NCBI GenBank assembly: GCA_004195335.1
Contig: SDWK01000128.1
Coordinates: 1 to 7,502 of the forward strand
Direction of reading: 5' to 3'
Length of the DNA stretch: 7,502 bases
Source of the DNA: Shewanella sp.
GTDB taxonomy: Bacteria; Pseudomonadota; Gammaproteobacteria; Enterobacterales; Shewanellaceae
How positions within the stretch are numbered: the stretch's first letter is position 1; each line of letters starts with the position of its first letter. This document shows, piece after piece, positions 1-7,387 of the stretch. The translations under genes and the position numbers were made by a program. The notes under the pieces were generated by a model, which was given only the letters and a program-made list of their open reading frames with translations, did not search any database and was not told the DNA's origin.

Positions 1-32
1 AAACGCAATGATATTAGACAGGAAGATTCAAA

Positions 33-1982
33 ATGCATAAGTTGTTAATTAGCATTTTAAGCAAACGTGCCCTCGCTATTGTCACGACCTTAATGGCCAT
101 GACGGCTATTACTGTCACCTTACCGGTTCATTCAAGCAGCTATACTCAAGATCAACAGAGATATTTAGACGCGCGTAAAGCGTTAGATGACAAAAAGACC
201 AAAACCTATAATCGATTGCGGTCACAGCTAGACGACTACCCCTTGGCCGTCTATCTCGACTTTCATGCCGATATCGATAGCATTTTGACCCACAAGGGTA
301 ATAAAGCACTTAAGGAGCTCGCTCAATTTGAGGCGACCCCTTTATATAACACGGCCCGATATCGTTACCTGCAACGAGCGGGCTCACGAAAACAGTGGCA
401 AAATTTTTTAGCCATCAGCCCAAGCAGACCAAACAACACCGCCCTTCAGTGCTACTTCTATCGTGCACAACTCTCTCAAGGCAATGAACAAACGGCATTT
501 AAGGGAGCCCAAGCACTCTGGTTATACGGAAAATCTCGCCCCGATGAGTGTGATCCTCTGTTTAAAGCATGGGAGAAGGCCGGTTATCGTTCACAAGAGT
601 TAATCTGGTCACGCATGTTACTCAGCTTCAATGCCAACCAATACGGACTACTGCAGTACTTATCAAAGAAGGTCACCACACATAAAACAGAGGCGAAGAA
701 ACTGCTGACGGTTTACAAAGACCCCAGAAGTTTAAGACATACCAAAAAATATAAAGGTTCAGCCAAGATAAATGCCGATATCGTCGCTTCAGGCTTAAGA
801 AAGCTAGCCAGAAAAGATCTTAACCAAGCGGTAAAGCTATATGTTGTCTACCAAAAAGCGGATAGATTCAGTGACTATCAGGGTCGAAAACTCAGCCGTT
901 ACTTAATTAAGCGAGCGATTGTAAAACAAGAGGTAAAACTCAAAGACTTTGTCGATTCGATGCTTCCCCTGCTGGACAGTGATGATCTCATCGAAGCCAG
1001 GTTGAGATGGGCGTTACGTGAAAATGATTTTGTCGCGGTCAATACTTTCTTACCCCTGCTCAGTGAACAAAAAAGCACTCATCCCAGATGGTTATATTGG
1101 CAATCGAGAATCGTTACATCAGACAAAAGTACTGACTCAACTAAGTTAACTCAGCTGAGTCAACTTCGTAACTTTTATGGTTTTACTGCAGCTAACGAGC
1201 TCAAGGTCAACTTCACCTTAGAACACATAGACACGGTGAGTGACGGGACATTAAGAGAGAGGCTTCACGATGACGCGGGATTGGAGCGGGTCATTGAACT
1301 GCTTGCTATCGATAAAATCATCGATGCCAGATCTGAATGGATACAGATGTTAAACCGTCACAACAAAGCGATGCAGACAGAGTATGCGACACTGGCACTG
1401 GAAAACCAGTGGCATGACCTCGGGGTCCAGGCCAGCATTCAAGGCAAGCTTTGGAATGATATGACACTGAGGTTCCCTTACGCCGCTGATGCTGATTTTA
1501 TCAACGCGAGCAAGAAGCAAAACGTCAACATAGATGAACTCAGATCCATAGCCCGAAGAGAGAGTGCATTTTATCCCTATGCAACCTCAAGCGTCGGCGC
1601 ACGAGGGCTGATGCAATTAATGCCAGCGACAGCAAAAGAGACAGCCAGAAAAGAGGGATTCAAGTATAAAGGCCAACGTAGCCTGTATCAGACAGAGACT
1701 AACATTCGTCTGGGCAGCGCCTATTACGCTCGATTACTCAAACAGTTTAACAATAATCGCGTGCTGGCGACTGCCGCCTACAACGCCGGCCCTCATCGAG
1801 TTAAACGTTGGCTACAGCAGACAGAAGGCAAGCTTGATGTCATGACGTTCATTGAATCGATACCCTTCACTGAAACCCGTGAATATGTGCAAGCGGTGCT
1901 CAGTTATCGCGTGATCTATCAAATAAAACAAGGCAAGCCGCCGGAACTGTTTTCCGCGCAGGAGTTAAATTTCAAATACTAA
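33..1982 (+). CDS. slt: Soluble lytic murein transglycosylase (Slt70-type)
   Basis: Periplasmic muramidase-like enzyme that cleaves the MurNAc-GlcNAc bond of peptidoglycan non-hydrolytically, giving 1,6-anhydromuropeptides for recycling and making room for wall growth. The start ATG follows AGGAAG at 20-25 with a 7-base gap. Residues 1-34 look like a Sec signal peptide: basic residues (K3, K11, R12), a hydrophobic core at 13-31, and likely cleavage after V32-H33-S34. Residues of about 40-480 form the helix-rich toroid and linker typical of Slt70. The C-terminal SLT domain (about 500-625) has the catalytic Glu510 in ARRESAF, the GLMQ motif at 525-528, the AYN motif at 582-584, and the family-typical FTETREYVQAVLSYR stretch near the end. 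Length (649 aa) is close to E. coli Slt70 (645 aa), so the gene is complete. Its promoter lies left of the window, apart from the last 32 bases before the start. No frameshift or missing catalytic residue is seen. Domain assignments are by recognition, not by search. Confidence 0.96.
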   Translation: MHKLLISILSKRALAIVTTLMAMTAITVTLPVHSSSYTQDQQRYLDARKALDDKKTKTYNRLRSQLDDYPLAVYLDFHADIDSILTHKGNKALKELAQFEATPLYNTARYRYLQRAGSRKQWQNFLAISPSRPNNTALQCYFYRAQLSQGNEQTAFKGAQALWLYGKSRPDECDPLFKAWEKAGYRSQELIWSRMLLSFNANQYGLLQYLSKKVTTHKTEAKKLLTVYKDPRSLRHTKKYKGSAKINADIVASGLRKLARKDLNQAVKLYVVYQKADRFSDYQGRKLSRYLIKRAIVKQEVKLKDFVDSMLPLLDSDDLIEARLRWALRENDFVAVNTFLPLLSEQKSTHPRWLYWQSRIVTSDKSTDSTKLTQLSQLRNFYGFTAANELKVNFTLEHIDTVSDGTLRERLHDDAGLERVIELLAIDKIIDARSEWIQMLNRHNKAMQTEYATLALENQWHDLGVQASIQGKLWNDMTLRFPYAADADFINASKKQNVNIDELRSIARRESAFYPYATSSVGARGLMQLMPATAKETARKEGFKYKGQRSLYQTETNIRLGSAYYARLLKQFNNNRVLATAAYNAGPHRVKRWLQQTEGKLDVMTFIESIPFTETREYVQAVLSYRVIYQIKQGKPPELFSAQELNFKY

Positions 1983-2027
1983 ACGCGAGTACAGGGCTAA
2001 CCTCTCTTGAGAAGGCCCTAAAAAGTA

Positions 2028-2050
2028 AGCATCTCAGATGCTGCCATTTT
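2028..2050 (+). terminator. Weak candidate terminator after slt
   Basis: A perfect 6-bp stem (AGCATC at 2028-2033 and GATGCT at 2037-2042, 3-base loop) is followed by GCCATTTT. A second, bulged stem can form just before it (AGGG at 1993-1996 with CCCT at 2016-2019, and CCTCTC at 2001-2006 with GAGAAGG). The T run is only four bases and the stem is half A/T, so this may be a weak or partial terminator, or only mRNA 3'-end structure. It sits 45 bases after the slt stop codon, where a terminator would be expected. Confidence 0.35.
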
Positions 2051-2110
2051 AAGGTTATGTAACATTTTGGCTAAAAATCCCTCTGTTAAGCCTCGGCTAT
2101 GTAAAGATTT

Positions 2111-2138
2111 TAGACTCACGTGCAATAATGTGAATAAT
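2111..2138 (+). promoter_or_regulatory. Candidate sigma-70 promoter for the EAL gene
   Basis: TAGACT at 2111-2116 matches four of six bases of the -35 consensus. AATAAT at 2133-2138 matches five of six of the -10 consensus, with a 16-base spacer. A start of transcription near 2145 would leave a leader of roughly 37 bases to the ATG at 2182, or 16 bases to the TTG at 2161. This is a match by eye in A+T-rich DNA and could be chance. The overlapping inverted repeat at 2127-2151 makes a regulated promoter here more believable. Confidence 0.35.
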
Positions 2139-2151
2139 TACTATTTACATT
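2127..2151. repeat. 25-base inverted repeat, probable operator
   Basis: The left arm AATGTGAATA (2127-2136) and right arm TATTTACATT (2142-2151) are inverted copies matching at 9 of 10 positions around a 5-base centre (ATTAC). The palindrome covers the candidate -10 box and the predicted transcription start of the EAL gene and ends 30 bases before the ATG at 2182. That is the classic place for a repressor site. It does not fit the CRP, FNR or TyrR consensus because the arm spacing is wrong. The cognate regulator is unknown and is not encoded in the window. Confidence 0.5.
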
Positions 2152-2181
2152 AAGTTAACGTTGGTTCTAGCTGATACCTCT

Positions 2182-2877
2182 ATGATTGCACTAGACACTC
2201 TTTATTTAAGCGCGGAATATCAACCCTTAATCAATACAGCTGACTTACAGATCTATGGTTATGAGGCTCTGTCACGGTTTCGTGACCGACAAGGACAAAC
2301 AACACCACCAAACGTCATTTTCGAACAACTTCATAGCCAAACTAACTTGCTTTCACACATAGAGATGAAAGCCAAACTATTCCAACTCGAGCACTCTGAT
2401 CATTCATTACCTCTGTTTATTAATCTAGACCCCCATGCAATAGAGGGCAATGGCAACAACATGTTGGAGCTATTATCAACGCGTCAGGACCTTACCGTGG
2501 AGATTATCGAAAATACCTGCATCAAGGATGCAAATCTCTCAACCCAACTCGTTTCTCAGCTCAAAGCTAAACACATATCTGTGGCACTCGATGACATAGG
2601 GGCACCTCACTCCATGCTATCTTTAGAGTTATTAAGCCAAGTTAATGTTTTGAAATTCGATATCGAATGGCTCAATCAAGCCAACAATATTGACCAGCAA
2701 CATTTAATGAGAGCATTGATTCAATTTGCCAAAGATAGCAATAAGAAGACGGTCTTAGAGGGCGTTGAAACACGGGAACAACTCAAACGGGCCATTTCGC
2801 TTGGCGTCGATATGGTGCAAGGTTTTCTATTTAGACCTCAATTTAAATATGCTGCTAGCTCAGTTGATTTGATTTAA
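2182..2877 (+). CDS. Stand-alone EAL-domain protein (putative c-di-GMP phosphodiesterase)
   Basis: A small cytoplasmic protein (231 aa from this ATG) that is a single EAL domain with no GGDEF, sensor or membrane segment. Active members of the family hydrolyse cyclic-di-GMP to pGpG. Residues expected for metal and substrate binding are present: E28 of the YEALSRF motif, N81 in FINLDP, E107 and E110 in VEIIEN, D137-D138, K158 in LKFD, E193 in LEGVET and Q213 in QGFLFRP. Loop 6, normally DFG[TA]GYSS, reads DIGAPHS (138-144), which is divergent and could affect activity or dimerisation. The start is uncertain: an in-frame TTG at 2161 would add seven residues. Neither start has a good Shine-Dalgarno sequence; I prefer the ATG because the EAL fold begins only about a dozen residues later. 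The gene probably has its own promoter behind an inverted repeat. It could be an active enzyme, a c-di-GMP-binding effector or an inactive protein-interaction domain. Confidence 0.9.
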   Translation: MIALDTLYLSAEYQPLINTADLQIYGYEALSRFRDRQGQTTPPNVIFEQLHSQTNLLSHIEMKAKLFQLEHSDHSLPLFINLDPHAIEGNGNNMLELLSTRQDLTVEIIENTCIKDANLSTQLVSQLKAKHISVALDDIGAPHSMLSLELLSQVNVLKFDIEWLNQANNIDQQHLMRALIQFAKDSNKKTVLEGVETREQLKRAISLGVDMVQGFLFRPQFKYAASSVDLI

Positions 2878-2949
2878 GTCGGAGATACCAATGGGCGTTC
2901 AACTCAGATCTCCCCTGACAGACTCACAACAGAACCTTGAAGTGCTTAA

Positions 2950-2977
2950 GGGATAAACTGGATCAATGTCCCGTTTT
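2950..2977 (+). terminator. Very weak hairpin between the EAL gene and moxR
   Basis: GGGATA (2950-2955) can pair with TGTCCC (2967-2972), including one G-T pair, around an 11-base loop, and is followed by GTTTT. It lies 72 bases past the EAL stop. The stem is short and the loop long, so termination would be inefficient at best. A second inverted repeat, GGAGAT/ATCTCC, sits just after the EAL stop (from 2881) but has no T run. I see no convincing promoter for moxR in this 143-base gap, so read-through from the EAL gene remains possible. Confidence 0.2.
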
Positions 2978-3020
2978 ATCGCATAGTGATATTTAACGCG
3001 CATACAGCAAAGGGAATGAG

Positions 3021-3932
3021 ATGGTACAGCCACATATCACCGAGATTTTAACCCAGCTCGGTCGTGTACTGTTAGGGAAGCCTGAACAGATAAAATTGGC
3101 ACTCACATGTATCTTAGCCAAAGGGCACCTGCTTATCGAAGACCTTCCCGGCATGGGGAAAACGAGTCTATCTCATGGCATCGCACAGACTTTGGGCCTC
3201 AGCTATCAGCGTGTTCAATTCACCAGTGATATGCTCCCGGCCGATATATTAGGTGTATCGATATTTGATAAAGAACAATCTCAATTTATCTTTCACCCCG
3301 GTCCCATTTTCAAGCAGATGATACTGGCCGATGAGATAAATCGAGCCAGTCCAAAAACTCAAAGCGCCTTGCTCGAAGCCATGGCTGAACATCAAATTAC
3401 CGTGGATGGGATCACACATCCACTACCCAGTCCTTTTTTTGTTATCGCGACACAGAACCCCAGTGAGCAAACGGGTACCTTTCCCCTACCGGAATCTCAA
3501 CTGGATCGTTTCATGATGCGCTTATCCATTGGTTACCCGAGCGCCGAAGCCGAACTGGCCATGCTAAAGGGTCATGATCAATCCCCTCTGTTGAATTCGT
3601 TGCCGCAGTGCATCACTCAACTTGAGCTCAGTCAATTACAGCAAGAGGTGGTAAAAGTCAGTGCATCTGACGCCTTACTGGGATATATACTCGCCTTAAT
3701 TGAGGCATCTCGCACACAAAATGAGGGGTTTGGCCTTTCTCCCAGAGCCAGTAAAGCACTCCTTCAGGCCTCCAAAGCCTGGGCTTTTCTTCACAAACGT
3801 AGCTACTTAGTGCCCGAAGATGTACAGGCTGTATTCTCTGCAGTCGCCGAACATAGGATACGCAGTAGCAGCCAACAGCAAGGAGAGGCGCTATCTCAGA
3901 AAATTGTCAGCAGCGTCAATCCGATCCTTTGA
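3021..3932 (+). CDS. moxR: MoxR-family AAA+ ATPase
   Basis: Cytoplasmic ATPase of the MoxR branch of AAA+ proteins. Known members act as chaperones that activate or assemble partner proteins, often ones with von Willebrand A-like domains. The start ATG follows AGGGA (3011-3015) with a 5-base gap. Visible elements are the Walker A loop (DLPGMGKTS, K47), the Walker B segment (MILADEINR, D104-E105), the sensor 1 asparagine in ATQNP (N146), the Arg-finger-like LDRF (R163), and a sensor 2 region around LSPRASKALLQ in the C-terminal lid domain. At 303 aa it is a normal length for a small MoxR protein. It is the first gene of a MoxR-DUF58-transglutaminase operon, 16 bases before the DUF58 gene, so the DUF58 and TgpA-like proteins are its likely clients or partners. 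That is inference from conserved linkage. All motifs needed for ATP hydrolysis appear intact. Confidence 0.95.
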   Translation: MVQPHITEILTQLGRVLLGKPEQIKLALTCILAKGHLLIEDLPGMGKTSLSHGIAQTLGLSYQRVQFTSDMLPADILGVSIFDKEQSQFIFHPGPIFKQMILADEINRASPKTQSALLEAMAEHQITVDGITHPLPSPFFVIATQNPSEQTGTFPLPESQLDRFMMRLSIGYPSAEAELAMLKGHDQSPLLNSLPQCITQLELSQLQQEVVKVSASDALLGYILALIEASRTQNEGFGLSPRASKALLQASKAWAFLHKRSYLVPEDVQAVFSAVAEHRIRSSSQQQGEALSQKIVSSVNPIL

Positions 3933-3948
3933 CTTAACCGTATAAACC

Positions 3949-4938
3949 ATGAAGAAACGCGCCTCAGGTCAAAGCAGACTAAATCGATGGTGGGCTCAGT
4001 GGCTCAATAGACGATTGCCACCTGCAGCAAAAGTGACATTAGCCCATAAAAGTATCTTCATACTCCCGACTGGCTTTGGCTTGTTATGGTTATTTCTGGT
4101 ATTAATTTTATTTATCTTTGGTACAAACTATCAAAATAATTTAGTCATAGGCTTAAGTATATTGCTACTCAGCTTATTTAATACCTGCATCATCTACAGT
4201 TACCGAAATCTTGCCGGCCTCACCTTACACTCTACCGCCTCTCCCCAGGCTTATGCAGGAGAAACTATTGTATTTCCGATAAAACTCTTCTCAACTCAGC
4301 GCCAATTTGACGTTCTGCTCAACTACTCAGATAACCAGATTAAAGTGATAAAGACTATCGGCGAAGAACCTATTCAGACACTGGTGCCGTTCGATAACCT
4401 TGCTAGAGGCAGAGTCTCTCCTGGTCGTTTAAAAATTGAATCCCGATATCCACTCGGTCTGTTCAGGGCCTGGTCACATGTAAACCTTGATAACCCGCAT
4501 ATTGTTTTTGCCAGCCCCTTGGTGTCGCCTTCACAGCTTAAATCTCTCGATACTGACAATGAAAACATCACTGGCGACATAGGAACACATATTCCCGGGG
4601 TTGATGAGTTTAAAGGCCTTAAACAACATATTCCGGGCGAGTCTTTAAAGCAGGTCGCATGGAAACAACTCGCACAGGGACGAGGCATGCTGAGTAAAGA
4701 GTTTCAGCAGCCACAGGGAGAGCCCAAGTGGTTATTCATCGAAGATTTAAGCACGCCCAAACTTGAAAAGCAGTTAAGCGAACTGACCTGGGCAATCGAC
4801 AAAATGAGCGGTCGAGGACAAGTTTTCGGTCTGGTTATTGGCCGGAAAAAAATTCTCCCCTCGGATGGTGATGCGCACCGCATACACTGCCTTCAGGAAC
4901 TCGCCATGATCCCAGCCTACGAAGAGGCTGACTCATGA
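3949..4938 (+). CDS. DUF58 domain protein, membrane-anchored
   Basis: A 329-aa protein of the DUF58 family, whose biochemical role is not established. A basic N-terminus (K2, K3, R4) is followed by two hydrophobic segments, about 39-58 and 64-84, which should anchor it in the inner membrane. The family signature is present at about 218-250: EFKGLKQHIPGESLKQVAWK, matching the usual EF.gLR.Y..GD..R.I.WK, with W238 and K239 conserved. The following segment is vWA-like in position but has only IEDLST (264-269) and no full DxSxS metal site, as I recall for the short DUF58 proteins encoded beside TgpA. The start is fixed by an in-frame TAA six bases upstream, yet no Shine-Dalgarno sequence precedes it, so translation may depend on ribosomes ending at moxR 16 bases before. 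Its 3' end carries the ribosome-binding site of the next gene and overlaps it by four bases. Confidence 0.93.
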   Translation: MKKRASGQSRLNRWWAQWLNRRLPPAAKVTLAHKSIFILPTGFGLLWLFLVLILFIFGTNYQNNLVIGLSILLLSLFNTCIIYSYRNLAGLTLHSTASPQAYAGETIVFPIKLFSTQRQFDVLLNYSDNQIKVIKTIGEEPIQTLVPFDNLARGRVSPGRLKIESRYPLGLFRAWSHVNLDNPHIVFASPLVSPSQLKSLDTDNENITGDIGTHIPGVDEFKGLKQHIPGESLKQVAWKQLAQGRGMLSKEFQQPQGEPKWLFIEDLSTPKLEKQLSELTWAIDKMSGRGQVFGLVIGRKKILPSDGDAHRIHCLQELAMIPAYEEADS

Positions 4939-6977
4939 GTAAATCGAATCTGGAAGAGATCATCTCCCGTCATACCCTACTGTGGCTACTTATCGTCAAC
5001 ATCGCGGTTCTCGCCCCCTTATACGATAAGCTCACCCCATGGAGCATGGCGATTTGTGGGATCTGTCTTGTTTGGCGCTTTGGGATCTTCGTCGGAAAGG
5101 TCGCTAAGCCACCCAGATATCTCGTTACGGCGCTGGCCATCGCATCGGCGGTCACACTGGCACTCGTTACCAGCGGAATAGGCATATTAAATGGACTCAT
5201 CAACCTACTAATCTTAGGTTATGCCCTTAAATATATTGAGATGAGAAATAGGCGTGATGTCAGAACGGTTGTGCTGGTTGGCTATTTCCTTATCGCCATC
5301 ACCTTCATCGACCAACAATCTATCTTCTATGCCATTAACCTCACTTTCGTCACCGGGATAAATACTTGTGTGTTGGTTAGCCTCTATAGAGAAGATGTAA
5401 AATTAACAGAGACAGCTCGGCTAGGCTTTAAACTCCTGTTACAGAGTCTTCCTCTGGCCGCCTTACTCTTCCTGGTATTTCCCAGGCTTCCTCCTCTTTG
5501 GATGGTACCGCAGCAAAAATCCAGTCAAACCGGATTATCCGATGAAGTTAGTTTCGGTGATATTACCAAGCTCACTCGTTCGGCAGCGTTAGCTTTCAGG
5601 GCTGAATTTACGCAATCGCCACCAAGCAATCACCAGCTCTACTGGCGAGCGCTGGTGATGGAGGATTATGATGGTCGTCGATGGACCCAAAACCTGAGTA
5701 TTAAACATATCGAGGAAAACTTACCCTTTAGAATCCCGAAACGGCTACCGCCGGAAGGTTCCCCAATCCAATATTCAGTGATAGCCGAACCCAGTAAACA
5801 ACATTGGTTGTTTGGTTTGGATGCTGCATTCAGTAATGATATAGGGATCATCAACCTACCCGATTACCGCCTTTATTCAGTCAGAAGTGTTGATCAGAAA
5901 CTTCATTACAGTGTCGACTCCTATCCTCAACATAAAATGGATAAGACCTTAGATAATGAGGTCAGACTCCTGAACCTGCAACTACCCGATGGTGCTAACC
6001 CTCGCGCCTTTGAGCTAGCTAAATCATTTACTAAGCGCTTCCCCGATCCGACAACCAGACTCAGGGCCATGATGAGATACTTCACCGAGCAGCCCTACTT
6101 TTATACGCTTACTCCGCCACGGGTCGGTCCTCAACAATTAGATGATTTTCTGTTCGAGAATAAAGCCGGTTTTTGTGTCCATTACGCCAGTGCATTCACA
6201 TTTATGGCCAGGGCGTCGGGCCTTCCGGCACGTTTGGTTACTGGTTACCAAGGGGGCGAGTTTAACCAAAGTGCAGGTTACATGAGTATTTATCAATATA
6301 TGGCACATGCCTGGACAGAGGTTTGGTTAGAGGATAGAGGTTGGGTAAGGTATGACCCAACGGCCATGATCGCACCAGAACGAGTCTTAGAGGGTTTCGA
6401 CTCCTATTTTCAAGGACAAGACAGCTACCTCTTAGACAGTCCTTTCAGTTCCTTACGGCTCAGAGAGTTTCCACTTCTCAACGAGTTGAGGCTAACGCTT
6501 TCAAGTATCGATTATTATTGGAGTGTTTGGGTTCTCGGTTTCGACACCGATAAGCAAAAGCTGGTGCTGCAAAAAATATTAGGAGAAGTCACCCAGAAAA
6601 AACTCGCCATTTTCATGCTATCAAGTATCGCCTTTATCGGCCTTATCATTGCTTATAGCGCTGGGTTGATCCATTTTAGCAAGGGTAAAGACCCTGTCTC
6701 TACAATCTATCTGCGAATATGTCGCTTACTCGAGAAAAAGGGAGTCGCTCGGAACACTCAACTGGGGCCAACGGATTTCTGTCGTATTGTGACGCAGGCC
6801 TTTCCCGGTATTGCAGCCGATTTCACTCGATTTACCACCTACTATGTGGCACTAAAATATCAACCTCTCTCATCGAGCAGAAGAAAAAAAACGCTCAAAC
6901 TATTTTTACAGCAATCCAGAAAGTTGAAATTAAAAATATTAAAAGGCAAGACAGGCTTAAATCGACCACATAAATAG
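4935..6977 (+). CDS. tgpA: TgpA-type membrane transglutaminase (DUF3488 / transglutaminase-like / DUF4129)
   Basis: A 680-aa inner-membrane protein with the TgpA domain order. Residues 1-190 hold six or seven hydrophobic helices (DUF3488), ending in the characteristic LVFPRLPPLW. A periplasmic region of about 190-555 contains the transglutaminase-like core with the papain-like triad Cys414 (AGFCVHYA), His458 (AHAWTEVW) and Asp474 (RYDPTA). A last membrane helix lies at about 557-580, and a basic cytoplasmic tail of about 100 residues matches DUF4129. Intact catalytic residues suggest a protein-glutamine or peptide amide acyltransferase or protease; the natural substrate is unknown. The P. aeruginosa homologue TgpA is reported as essential. 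The ATG overlaps the DUF58 stop as ATGA and follows AAGAGG (4922-4927) with a 7-base gap, indicating translational coupling. A minor difference is SFGDITKL where I recall SPGDIA as the usual form. The extreme C-terminus is very rich in lysine and arginine. No clear terminator follows. Confidence 0.95.
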   Translation: MSKSNLEEIISRHTLLWLLIVNIAVLAPLYDKLTPWSMAICGICLVWRFGIFVGKVAKPPRYLVTALAIASAVTLALVTSGIGILNGLINLLILGYALKYIEMRNRRDVRTVVLVGYFLIAITFIDQQSIFYAINLTFVTGINTCVLVSLYREDVKLTETARLGFKLLLQSLPLAALLFLVFPRLPPLWMVPQQKSSQTGLSDEVSFGDITKLTRSAALAFRAEFTQSPPSNHQLYWRALVMEDYDGRRWTQNLSIKHIEENLPFRIPKRLPPEGSPIQYSVIAEPSKQHWLFGLDAAFSNDIGIINLPDYRLYSVRSVDQKLHYSVDSYPQHKMDKTLDNEVRLLNLQLPDGANPRAFELAKSFTKRFPDPTTRLRAMMRYFTEQPYFYTLTPPRVGPQQLDDFLFENKAGFCVHYASAFTFMARASGLPARLVTGYQGGEFNQSAGYMSIYQYMAHAWTEVWLEDRGWVRYDPTAMIAPERVLEGFDSYFQGQDSYLLDSPFSSLRLREFPLLNELRLTLSSIDYYWSVWVLGFDTDKQKLVLQKILGEVTQKKLAIFMLSSIAFIGLIIAYSAGLIHFSKGKDPVSTIYLRICRLLEKKGVARNTQLGPTDFCRIVTQAFPGIAADFTRFTTYYVALKYQPLSSSRRKKTLKLFLQQSRKLKLKILKGKTGLNRPHK

Positions 6978-7166
6978 CCTAAACCAACAAAATTTTTACT
7001 CATTTATAGGTATACCCATGCAGATGGATTTATCTGTTGCCCCAAGCAACCTGAGTTACATGTCAGCTACATATTTGCAGCATCTCTAAAATTAGAATAA
7101 ACCAGTAGATGATTGAAACATCAACATATAGCAGAATAGTTAGGTCATTTATCAATTTCAGGCTCA

Positions 7167-7245
7167 GGGTAATGTCTCGATATTAACCTTTATATACTGG
7201 GTAATGAACAAGCAGATCATCACATATGATTACCCCTTAAGGGTA
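7167..7245. repeat. Cluster of GGGTAA-type direct and inverted repeats
   Basis: GGGTAATG occurs twice in direct orientation exactly 32 bases apart (7167-7174 and 7199-7206). An inverted copy ATTACCC follows at 7229-7235 and a partial direct copy GGGTA at 7241-7245. The second and third copies can form a 7-bp stem (7199-7205 with 7229-7235). Inside it lies a further ATCAT-N5-ATGAT inverted repeat (7216-7230). The third and fourth copies form TACCC-CTTAA-GGGTA, containing the perfect palindrome CCCTTAAGGG (7234-7243). It could be a multi-site operator or an RNA structure; function unknown. Confidence 0.45.
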
Positions 7246-7284
7246 GTAAATAAACAGACCAAAAAGCAACAAACTAGCCTCCAA

Positions 7285-7378
7285 TCATACATTTACACCC
7301 ATCAATGCGACGAGCGTCACACATTTAGAGTGATGAGGCGCAAGTATCAGCCATATACAGCGGTTCCGTCATACATTT
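7285..7378. repeat. Repeated TCATACATTT motif
   Basis: TCATACATTT occurs at 7285-7294 and 7369-7378, with a one-mismatch copy TCACACATTT at 7317-7326. The spacings are 32 and 52 bases, close to three and five turns of B-DNA, so all three would face the same side of the helix. A looser ACATTT match lies at 7460-7465. Short A+T-rich motifs recur by chance, so this is suggestive only. Confidence 0.3.
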
Positions 7379-7387
7379 GCGACATTC

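Noticed and set aside
4374..4688. A 104-codon minus-strand open frame inside the DUF58 gene
   Set aside because: It lies wholly inside a well-supported gene and its translation has no recognisable domain. It is a shadow frame.
6719..6973. An 84-codon + strand frame overlapping the 3' end of tgpA
   Set aside because: It overlaps the DUF4129-like tail, which matches the family in the tgpA frame. There is no independent ribosome-binding site or domain.
6953..6997. Possible terminator after tgpA: AGGCT/AGCCT stem followed later by AAAATTTTT
   Set aside because: The stem is only 5 bp with an 18-base loop, and the T run starts 12 bases after the stem, so it does not fit an intrinsic terminator.
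7018..7089. A 23-codon open frame after tgpA (peptide beginning MQMDLSVAPSNLSYM), with a weak TAGG seven bases before its ATG
   Set aside because: It is too short to judge, has no recognised family, and has no attenuator-like run of codons. It could be a small protein or leader peptide, but nothing beyond the weak ribosome-binding site supports it.
7315..7334. TCAC and GTGA half-sites that could suggest a CRP site
   Set aside because: The halves are in the wrong relative orientation and spacing for TGTGA-N6-TCACA.
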